Shown: in pieces, positions 1-5,025 of the stretch
Layout: each line of letters opens with the position of its first letter
Position numbering within the stretch: position 1 is the stretch's first letter
DNA from: Desulfobulbaceae bacterium
GTDB taxonomy: Bacteria > Desulfobacterota > Desulfobulbia > Desulfobulbales > Desulfobulbaceae
Reading direction: 5' to 3'
Assembly: GCA_027011235.1 (NCBI GenBank)
Contig: JALVAI010000484.1
Coordinates: forward strand, 1 to 5,025
Length of the DNA: 5,025 nt
Program-made: the position numbers and the translations under genes
Notes under the pieces: generated by a model
The model's database searches: none
What the model was told of the DNA's origin: nothing
What the model saw: the letters and a program-made list of their open reading frames with translations, nothing else

Positions 1-96
1 ACGCTGTACCTTGAGCCCGATCCTTGCCGTCACACGCAACACCTGTTGTCTATAACATAGAGTTAATGCTATAGTTCAGGCCGAAAACTTGAGGTC

Positions 97-1671
97 CTAT
101 GTTGAGGTTCCAGACTTTGACGCCTCTGCTGTGTTGCCATAGGCTCCAATGTTTGCCCGTTCTCCATTGGGGGCGGGTTCGTTTGCATATGGTGAAGCCG
201 GATCGCCGCTGTCTATGCATTGACTGGTCTGATCATCGTTGATCCATTGCGAACCATTCCAGCGGCCGGTTGCTGACTTAAGATGAAGGTCAACAGCATC
301 CGGGTCAGTTGTGTCTGTAGGGGCGGCATACAGCGGATCAACATGGATATCAGTGGCTGAAGATCCAGTGCTGTAATTGCCTTCTGCATTGTTGTACAAG
401 TTGTTATATTCAGAAAGAAAGGAGTGGTTGTCACTGTCGAGATTATTGAGTCCATAGCCGGTACAGTTACTTATAATATTATTGCGTACAATGGTTTGGT
501 ATCCCGTGTCAGTGCCGGCTCCGATCTCAAACACGATACCGTCTTTATAACTGCCTTCAATGGTGTTGAACTCTATGAGGGTATTGTGCGCTCCATGGAT
601 GTGGATTCCTCCATTAAGATAATTATCTCCACCGGCGGTGTTATCAAATGCCTTAAATATTCGGTTATGATGAACATGGGCATTTTTTAGAAAATTCTTT
701 GTTCTGCCTCCCTCCAAAACAATGCCTCCGGCTTTACCGTATATATAATTTTCATATATTTCCGCTGAACCAACCGGTACCTCATTATTGCTGACCATTA
801 TTCCGGCATATCCGGATGGCACCTTTTCGAGGCTGTTTCCCACCCTATTCCCGTGGATAGAGATATGATCACATTGGCCAACTCGTATACCGTCGTTTGT
901 TCTGGTACCGTAGATTTGGTTGTCATATATTTCAAGATCACTGATATAGCCGAGGTACAGTCCCTCATGCCCGGAATGTTCCATCAGGTTATTATAAAAT
1001 TTTATCCTCTTGTTCATGCCGACGTCATAACTCATTATGCGGATAAAATCGCCATAACTGTGGTGCAGATGCATATCATGCACTGTGAGGTCAGTGGCGC
1101 CGTAAAAGATCATCAATATATAATACCAGCTTCCAGGTGAGGCATCCTGTGTACCTGCGGTCAGTTCAAAGCCACCAATTTCCACATTGGAGATAGCGTC
1201 ATCAGCAGTTCCGTATATCTGGTCTGCTAACGTACCTTCATTTACTCCTCCTGCCCAATGTTCACCACCTTTCTGGGCTATTAATGGTTTGTTATAGGGC
1301 CAGTCTGTATGGTTTTTCAGTTGTACCTTTACATTGGCATCACCGAGTAATTTCGTATTGCTGGAAATAATGATTGGTTCCTCGATGACACATGTCATGG
1401 GACCTTTCAGGTAAACAGTTGTCAGGTCGGGGTCACCTGCTACCTGGTCAAGGGCCTGGTTGATTGCCAGTTGATCGTTGTGGCCATCACATTTGTAGTC
1501 ACCTGAGTCGTCACTGGTGACGGTTACAGTGTCTTTATGCGTGGGATGTATAGTTCCGAAAAGAAGCATGTAGACAGCCAATAATGTGTCTATTTCATTT
1601 TCTATCGCATTTGCCGAAACAGGCAGGAGCAGGAAGAAGAGAAGAAAAAAAGAAAGAATTTTTTTAATCAT
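97..1671 (-). CDS. Secreted right-handed parallel beta-helix repeat protein
   Basis: This 524-residue protein is probably exported and extracellular or surface-associated. It starts with a typical Sec signal peptide: KK at 3-4, a Leu/Phe-rich core at 5-16, and an A-N-A site predicting cleavage after residue 22. A pectate-lyase-like N-terminal cap follows, with CDGHND at 61-66 and an INQAL helix at 70-74. From about residue 162 to 428 there are nine or ten beta-helix rungs of the form (hydrophobic)-x-(hydrophobic)-x-x-N-x-(hydrophobic), for example IKFYNNLM at 223-230, LEIYDNQI at 246-253 and AEIYENYI at 303-310. The C-terminus (DPLY at 445-448, CIDSGDP at 485-491, NIGAYG at 507-512) is the usual closing segment of bacterial beta-helix proteins. 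No anchor, autotransporter or sorting domain follows. The start is supported by AGGAGA at 1686-1681, nine bases upstream. Such folds are found in polysaccharide lyases, epimerases and structural surface proteins; I see no diagnostic catalytic site, so substrate and activity are unknown. The gene is visibly more AT-rich than the synthetase gene. Confidence 0.9.
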   Translation of the reverse strand: MIKKILSFFLLFFLLLPVSANAIENEIDTLLAVYMLLFGTIHPTHKDTVTVTSDDSGDYKCDGHNDQLAINQALDQVAGDPDLTTVYLKGPMTCVIEEPIIISSNTKLLGDANVKVQLKNHTDWPYNKPLIAQKGGEHWAGGVNEGTLADQIYGTADDAISNVEIGGFELTAGTQDASPGSWYYILMIFYGATDLTVHDMHLHHSYGDFIRIMSYDVGMNKRIKFYNNLMEHSGHEGLYLGYISDLEIYDNQIYGTRTNDGIRVGQCDHISIHGNRVGNSLEKVPSGYAGIMVSNNEVPVGSAEIYENYIYGKAGGIVLEGGRTKNFLKNAHVHHNRIFKAFDNTAGGDNYLNGGIHIHGAHNTLIEFNTIEGSYKDGIVFEIGAGTDTGYQTIVRNNIISNCTGYGLNNLDSDNHSFLSEYNNLYNNAEGNYSTGSSATDIHVDPLYAAPTDTTDPDAVDLHLKSATGRWNGSQWINDDQTSQCIDSGDPASPYANEPAPNGERANIGAYGNTAEASKSGTST

Positions 1672-1710
1672 GGTCTTGATTCTCCTGTAACATAATCAGA
1701 TGATAAGTAA

Positions 1711-1725
1711 TTGCTTTTTAAGCAA
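1711..1725 (-). other. Small hairpin in the leader of the beta-helix gene
   Basis: The arms TTGCTT (1711-1716) and AAGCAA (1720-1725) pair perfectly around a 3-base loop. The element lies 25 bases upstream of the AGGAGA ribosome binding site of the beta-helix gene. It could be a leader hairpin or an operator. It is short enough to be chance. Confidence 0.25.
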
Positions 1726-1770
1726 AGGCCGGAGAGGACAAAAAAACACTTGCAATAAGCCATTACTGTC

Positions 1771-1800
1771 CGGTTAAGGAAATTGAAAACGGTTCAGGAA
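1771..1800 (-). repeat. Tandem 11-base near-repeat upstream of the beta-helix gene
   Basis: On the plus strand, CGGTTAAGGAA (1771-1781) and CGGTTCAGGAA (1790-1800) differ at one base and start 19 bases apart, close to two helical turns. On the minus strand they read TTCCTTAACCG and TTCCTGAACCG. A third partial copy, TTCCTGTTAG, lies further upstream at 1840-1831. The arrangement resembles a phased regulator-binding site, but no known regulator consensus is recognised. Confidence 0.35.
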
Positions 1801-1805
1801 TAAAA

Positions 1806-1821
1806 TGCAAAAATCATTCCG
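1806..1821 (-). promoter_or_regulatory. Weak sigma-54-like -24/-12 site before the beta-helix gene
   Basis: On the minus strand the sequence has GG (1820-1819), ten bases, then GC (1808-1807). It matches 9 of the 12 defined positions of the consensus TGGCACG-N4-TTGCW, including the whole TTGCA element. The predicted transcript would start near 1795 and leave a leader of about 120 bases. The -24 side is poor, and GG-N10-GC matches occur by chance, so this is only a candidate. Confidence 0.2.
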
Positions 1822-1845
1822 ATTAGTGAGCTAACAGGAATCATT
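1812..1845. repeat. Imperfect 9-bp inverted repeat
   Basis: AATCATTCC (1812-1820) and GGAATCATT (1837-1845) pair at eight of nine positions across a 16-base spacer. The left arm overlaps the -24 part of the candidate sigma-54-like site. It may be an operator for the beta-helix gene; no specific regulator is suggested by the sequence. Confidence 0.25.
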
Positions 1846-1937
1846 ATCAATATGATGTATGCGCCATAGAGGTATGGAAAAAGATTCACCTTGCGGTTGC
1901 CGCTATTTCTGGATTTCACTTCTGTTACGGGATGGTG

Positions 1938-1972
1938 AGAAGGGGAGATTATCAATGCTTTGATAACCTTCT
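1938..1972 (-). other. Bulged stem-loop just after the secretin-like gene
   Basis: The inner arms TTATCAA (1949-1955) and TTGATAA (1960-1966) pair perfectly around a TGCT loop. The outer arms AGAAGG (1938-1943) and CCTTCT (1967-1972) extend the stem to 13 bp, with a one-sided 5-base bulge at 1944-1948. On the minus strand it begins 25 bases after the stop codon of the secretin-like gene. No T-run follows, so it is not a standard intrinsic terminator; it may instead be a 3'-end processing or mRNA-stability structure. Confidence 0.4.
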
Positions 1973-1997
1973 TGCGAGAAATATTTTGTCTTCGTGA

Positions 1998-2822
1998 TCA
2001 GCGAACCCAAGCCATGACCTCAAGGATCATGGCCTGGTCATTGTCTCCTCCTGCCGACAGGATAGCGGTGGAGACCTCATCCATGCCGCTGTTGGTGGCA
2101 GCAATCTGCACCCAGGTATTTTGCGGTATCGTGACCCGTGTTTGCGCCCTGGTAAATTCAATCGAACGTCCCCTGGCAAAGGAGAGGAGCGGGACCAGTG
2201 ACAGATCAACCCGGTCGTCAACAACCCGGGGGTGAACTTCAAAACCAATGCCGACGGTTGTATACTCATGCAACCAACTGAATCGATAGCCATGGCGGGA
2301 ACAGAGGTCCAGCCAGAAGGAGGTAAAGGGTATCTTACTTCCCACCACAAGATAGCCTGTACTGCCCGAACTGACGGTGATCTGCAGTTTTTTGTCCCTG
2401 CGGAACTCACCGCTTGTGATATGCAGTCCCGTTTTCGGCCCTGAAATGCCGCTGGCGGTGGACAATGTTCTTGTTCGTGTTTCCGCCTGGTGATAACGAA
2501 GGGTAACCGTTACCTGGGGGGCGGCCACATCGAGCCGCCGGATCAGGTCTCGAATTTTTTTAATGGTGTCTGCATGATCGGAGACAATGACGGCATTGGA
2601 GATGATGTCGACCGAGGCACGCCCCGAGGCCGAGAGAATGGTTTGTACCTGGGGAAGAAGTTCCTGTGCCGGACGCTCGTGTATCTTGATGATTGCAACT
2701 TCTGGGGATACGGTCTTATCACCTGCGGCAATGGCCAGGGAACATCCAGCAAAAAAGAGGACGGACAGCGGCAGGCAGAAAAACAGGAGAGGGGGTATGG
2801 AAAGCTGTAACCATGTTTTCAT
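1998..2822 (-). CDS. Short exported secretin-like protein (N1-type domain plus partial secretin core)
   Basis: The protein is 274 residues, against several hundred for a full type II/III or type IV pilus secretin. It has a hydrophobic N-terminal export segment (residues 9-26) that ends in FAGC at 24-27. This could be a lipobox with Cys27 lipidated and Ser28 at +2, favouring the outer membrane; Phe at -3 is atypical, and signal peptidase I cleavage near residue 33 is the alternative. Residues 43-100 resemble a secretin N1/NolW domain: VAIIKIHER, an amphipathic helix, VDIISNAVIVSD, then a second helix to RRLD. Residues 146-242 recall the secretin core, with YLVVGSKIPF at 157-166, GIGFEVHPRVVDDRVDLSLVP at 191-211 (described by position because of its length limits: key residues G191, F194, P198, V205, L207) and VTIPQNTWVQI at 230-240. 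The GG usually found after that last strand is AA here. The ribosome binding site is weak (GGGGATGG, 12 bases from the ATG). Its role is unknown: accessory secretin or envelope protein. Confidence 0.8.
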   Translation of the reverse strand: MKTWLQLSIPPLLFFCLPLSVLFFAGCSLAIAAGDKTVSPEVAIIKIHERPAQELLPQVQTILSASGRASVDIISNAVIVSDHADTIKKIRDLIRRLDVAAPQVTVTLRYHQAETRTRTLSTASGISGPKTGLHITSGEFRRDKKLQITVSSGSTGYLVVGSKIPFTSFWLDLCSRHGYRFSWLHEYTTVGIGFEVHPRVVDDRVDLSLVPLLSFARGRSIEFTRAQTRVTIPQNTWVQIAATNSGMDEVSTAILSAGGDNDQAMILEVMAWVR

Positions 2823-2915
2823 GCTTCAAATTTACCATCCCCGGAAATCAACCTCAAGAAAAATACCTGTTGCTTGGGGCTTCCCCTTGTCGGAGAAGGG
2901 ACAATTGGGTATAGA

Positions 2916-2933
2916 ACATGGGGATTCCCATGT
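2916..2933. promoter_or_regulatory. Perfect 7-bp inverted repeat in the divergent intergenic region
   Basis: ACATGGG (2916-2922) and CCCATGT (2927-2933) are exact reverse complements around GATT. It lies between the divergent start codons of the secretin-like gene (2822) and the acyl-CoA synthetase gene (3042). It could be a dimeric regulator site for either gene. No regulator family is identified by the sequence. Confidence 0.35.
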
Positions 2934-2959
2934 ATGAAGTCAGTTGTCACAGCCATTGC

Positions 2960-2975
2960 CGGGAGGCCGGTTGCT
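2960..2975 (+). promoter_or_regulatory. Weak sigma-54-like -24/-12 site before the acyl-CoA synthetase gene
   Basis: GG (2961-2962), ten bases and GC (2973-2974) match 9 of the 12 defined positions of TGGCACG-N4-TTGCW, including TTGCT in full. A transcript would start near 2986, giving a leader of about 55 bases. In enterobacteria the prpBCDE genes are known to depend on sigma-54 and PrpR, which makes the match more plausible here. The -24 element is imperfect, so it remains a candidate. Confidence 0.22.
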
Positions 2976-3041
2976 GCCAGGCTGTCATGGGTGTCTTGCA
3001 AGGACCATGGAAAAATATAACAGACAAGAAGAGGAGCAGAG

Positions 3042-4937
3042 ATGGGGGCTTACGACGAGGTATTTGCCAAAAGTATTGAGCATCCGGAAGAATTTTGGGC
3101 CGAGGCTGCCGAAAATATTGACTGGTACAAGAAATGGGACACGGTTCTTGATCGTTCCAATCCACCGATCTACCGCTGGTTTCGCGGCGGCGAGCTGAAT
3201 ACCTGCTACAATGCTGTTGATCGGCACGTGGAAAACGGCCGTGGCGATCAGGCGGCCATTATCCACGATTCTCCGGTCACCGGGACCAAGCGCACCATTA
3301 CCTATAAAGAGCTCCTTGAGCAGGTGTCGGTTTTTGCCGGGGCCTTGCGTGATCAGGGCGTGGAAAAGGGCGATACCGTCATTATCTATATGCCGATGAT
3401 TCCCGAGGCCCTGGTTTCCATGCTTGCCTGTGCCCGGCTGGGCGCCGTCCATTCCGTGGTCTTCGGGGGATTTGCCGCCAACGAGCTGGCCATCCGTATC
3501 GATCATGCCCAGCCCAAGGCTATTGTTATCGCTTCCGGCGCCATCGAGGGCAAAAAGACCCTGGCCTATAAGCCGATGGTCGATTCGGCCATCGAGCAGT
3601 CCAGTCACAAGCCGGAAAAGTGTATCATATTCCAGCGTGATTTCATCCAGGCGGAACTGACCAAAAAGCGGGACGTGGAATGGCAGGCCATTGTCGAAAA
3701 CGCGCAGCCCGCTGACTGTGTGCCGGTGGCTGCCACCGATCCCCTGTACATTCTTTACACCTCTGGCACCACCGGTATGCCAAAGGGGGTCATGCGGGAC
3801 AACGGCGGTCATGCCGTGGCCATGTACTGGACCATGAAAAATATCTACAACGTGGAACCCGGTGATGTCTACTGGGCAGCCTCGGACGTGGGCTGGGTGG
3901 TCGGCCATTCCTATATCGTGTATGCGCCCCTGCTCTATGGCTGTACAACCATCGTCTATGAGGGCAAGCCCATCGGCACTCCGGATGCGGGCGCCTTCTG
4001 GCGGGTTATTGCCGAGCATAAAGTCAAGGTCATGTTCACCGCGCCCACCGCTTTTCGGGCCATCAAGAAGGAAGACCCGGACGGGGCCCTGTTGAAGACC
4101 TATGATCTCTCCGGCTTCCAGACCCTGTTTCTGGCTGGAGAACGGCTTGATCCCGACACCTACCACTGGGCGAAAAAGTTGCTCAACGTACCGGTGATCG
4201 ACCACTGGTGGCAGACCGAGACCGCCTGGGCCATTGCCGCCAACCCCATGGGAATCGAGCAGTTTCCGGTCAAACCCGGCTCCCCGACCAAACCGGTGCC
4301 CGGCTATGATGTAAAAATTCTCGATGACGAGGGCAACGAGCTCGGCCCCAACCAGGAGGGCAATATCGTGGTTAAGCTGCCGCTGCCTCCGGGCACACTT
4401 GCCACCCTGTGGCGTAACGAGGAGCGGTTTATCAGCTCCTACATGTCGACCTTTCCCGGCTATTACGAGACCAGTGACGGCGGCTATATAGATGAGGACG
4501 GCTATATCTTTGTCATGGGCCGGATCGACGATGTTATCAATATCGCGGGCCACAGACTGTCCACCGGCGCCATGGAAGAGGTGATCGCCACCCATCCGCA
4601 TGTGGCGGAATGCGCGGTGTTCGGCACCGATGATTCCCTGAAAGGGCAGCGGCCCCTGGGGCTGGTGGTGCTCAAGGCCGGGGTCGAATGTGACGAGGAA
4701 GAGCTGAAAGCAGAACTGGTCAAAATGATCCGTTCCCAGATCGGGCCCATTGCCTGCTACAAGGAAACCGCAGTGGTTGCGCGGCTGCCCAAGACCCGGT
4801 CCGGCAAAATCCTGCGCGGCACCATGCGGGCCATATCCGTGGGCAAGGAATACCGGATGCCGTCCACCATTGATGATCCCGCCATTCTGGACGAGATCAC
4901 CGAACATCTGCAGAAGATGGGCTATCCGGGAAAATAA
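3042..4937 (+). CDS. prpE: AMP-forming short-chain acyl-CoA synthetase, propionyl-CoA synthetase (PrpE/ACSS3) type
   Basis: This complete 631-residue cytoplasmic enzyme should convert propionate (possibly acetate), ATP and CoA into acyl-CoA, AMP and pyrophosphate. The N-terminal ACS cap includes FWAEAAENIDW (18-28) and SNPPIYRWF (39-47). The ATP loop YTSGTTGMPKG is at 239-249, GWVVGHSY at 284-291, WWQTET at 389-394, GRIDDVINIAGHRL at 493-506, and PKTRSGK at 583-589. Lys589 is the expected catalytic lysine of the adenylation step and the usual acetylation target of this family. Val287 and Ala365 stand where acetyl-CoA synthetases usually have Thr and Val, and the 'LPLPPG' segment (446-451) is shared with PrpE and ACSS3 proteins; these favour propionate over strict acetate use. 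Trp390 of the acyl pocket is kept. GAGGAG at 3031-3036, five bases before the ATG, supports the start. Length fits the family, and no frameshift or missing motif is seen. A plain acetyl-CoA synthetase activity is the main alternative. Confidence 0.93.
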   Translation: MGAYDEVFAKSIEHPEEFWAEAAENIDWYKKWDTVLDRSNPPIYRWFRGGELNTCYNAVDRHVENGRGDQAAIIHDSPVTGTKRTITYKELLEQVSVFAGALRDQGVEKGDTVIIYMPMIPEALVSMLACARLGAVHSVVFGGFAANELAIRIDHAQPKAIVIASGAIEGKKTLAYKPMVDSAIEQSSHKPEKCIIFQRDFIQAELTKKRDVEWQAIVENAQPADCVPVAATDPLYILYTSGTTGMPKGVMRDNGGHAVAMYWTMKNIYNVEPGDVYWAASDVGWVVGHSYIVYAPLLYGCTTIVYEGKPIGTPDAGAFWRVIAEHKVKVMFTAPTAFRAIKKEDPDGALLKTYDLSGFQTLFLAGERLDPDTYHWAKKLLNVPVIDHWWQTETAWAIAANPMGIEQFPVKPGSPTKPVPGYDVKILDDEGNELGPNQEGNIVVKLPLPPGTLATLWRNEERFISSYMSTFPGYYETSDGGYIDEDGYIFVMGRIDDVINIAGHRLSTGAMEEVIATHPHVAECAVFGTDDSLKGQRPLGLVVLKAGVECDEEELKAELVKMIRSQIGPIACYKETAVVARLPKTRSGKILRGTMRAISVGKEYRMPSTIDDPAILDEITEHLQKMGYPGK

Positions 4938-4961
4938 AGACCAGGGGATACCATCGCTTAT

Positions 4962-5015
4962 TAGCCATATTCAATGGACATCCAATTGAAGAATGGAAAA
5001 TGGCTACTTGTTTTT
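4962..5015 (+). terminator. Candidate intrinsic terminator after the acyl-CoA synthetase gene
   Basis: The outer arms TAGCCAT (4962-4968) and ATGGCTA (5000-5006) are exact reverse complements and are followed by CTTGTTTTT ending at 5015. Nested inside is a second stem, TTCAATGG (4970-4977) with CC-A-ATTGAA (4982-4990), with a 4-base loop and one bulged A. It begins 24 bases after the stop codon. The stems are AT-rich and separated by a 9-base internal loop, so termination strength is uncertain. Confidence 0.45.
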
Positions 5016-5025
5016 CCCAGCCTTT

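Larger units (their letters stand above)
1672..1997. other. Non-coding gap between the two minus-strand genes
   Basis: No convincing gene is seen in these 326 bases. Read on the minus strand from the secretin-like gene towards the beta-helix gene, it holds in order: a bulged stem-loop (1972-1938), a TTCCTGTTAG element (1840-1831) inside an imperfect inverted repeat, a weak sigma-54-like site (1821-1806), two near-identical 11-base repeats (1800-1790 and 1781-1771), a small hairpin with TTGCTT and AAGCAA arms around a 3-base loop (1725-1711), and the AGGAGA ribosome binding site of the beta-helix gene (1686-1681). The gap is long enough for the beta-helix gene to have its own promoter. I found no strong sigma-70 -35/-10 pair. 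Confidence 0.6.

Noticed and set aside
38..61. Small hairpins at the left edge (CAAC/GTTG and TCTAT/ATAGA) as a terminator for the beta-helix gene
   Set aside because: The stems are only 4-5 bp and no T-run follows on the minus strand, so they do not support a terminator call.
424..1140. Two plus-strand open frames (424-690 and 853-1140) inside the beta-helix gene
   Set aside because: They are antisense to a gene with a clear signal peptide, ribosome binding site and repeat fold. Neither has a ribosome binding site or recognisable domain.
2027..2410. Alternative-frame open frames over the secretin-like gene (including 2027-2410 minus and 1960-2235 plus)
   Set aside because: They overlap a better supported coding frame with an export signal and a secretin N1-like domain, and their translations are compositionally odd with no recognisable features.
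2884..2904. Overlapping 5-bp hairpins (CCCTT/AAGGG and TTGTC/GACAA) in the divergent region
   Set aside because: They are short, mutually exclusive and without a T-run; such pairings are expected by chance in a region of this size.
2819..3001. A 60-codon minus-strand frame whose TGA overlaps the ATG of the secretin-like gene (ATGA overlap)
   Set aside because: The overlap would suit translational coupling, but the frame starts with TTG, has no ribosome binding site and no recognisable sequence character, and it lies in the divergent promoter region. An ortholog with conserved protein sequence would be needed to revive it.
2985..4907. A 640-codon open frame on the minus strand opposite the acyl-CoA synthetase gene
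   Set aside because: It is the antisense shadow of a GC-rich gene with complete, well-conserved family motifs. Its translation is rich in Gly and His with no signal, domain or ribosome binding site, and it looks like a codon-bias artefact.

Overview
The window most resembles a Gram-negative, anaerobic, Desulfobacterota-type (deltaproteobacterial) genome. This is an inference from three things: an ACSS3/PrpE-type propionyl-CoA synthetase, a secretin-family exported protein, and a secreted beta-helix protein. No rRNA or other taxonomic marker is present, so the assignment is tentative.

Layout: two genes lie on the minus strand and one long gene diverges from them on the plus strand. Positions 97-1671 (minus) encode a secreted right-handed beta-helix protein with a clean signal peptide. 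Positions 1672-1997 are a non-coding gap with a short hairpin, a near-repeat family and a weak sigma-54-like site. Positions 1998-2822 (minus) encode a short exported secretin-like protein, possibly a lipoprotein. Positions 2823-3041 are the divergent promoter region, with a perfect 7-bp inverted repeat and a weak sigma-54-like match. Positions 3042-4937 (plus) encode a complete AMP-forming short-chain acyl-CoA synthetase, followed by a terminator-like nested stem-loop with a T-run at the right edge.

How they work together: the acyl-CoA synthetase is a cytoplasmic enzyme that activates propionate (or acetate) for central metabolism. It does not appear functionally tied to the two exported proteins. 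The two minus-strand genes both make envelope or extracellular products, but they are 326 bases apart and may be transcribed separately. Base composition differs: a spot count gives 23 of 60 G+C at 601-660 in the beta-helix gene and 40 of 60 at 4201-4260 in the synthetase gene, so the beta-helix gene may be an accessory acquisition.

I found no CRISPR array, transposase, tRNA, rRNA, phage gene or defence module. The least understood pieces are the truncated-looking secretin-like protein and the beta-helix protein, whose N-terminal segment recalls surface proteins of methanogenic archaea.
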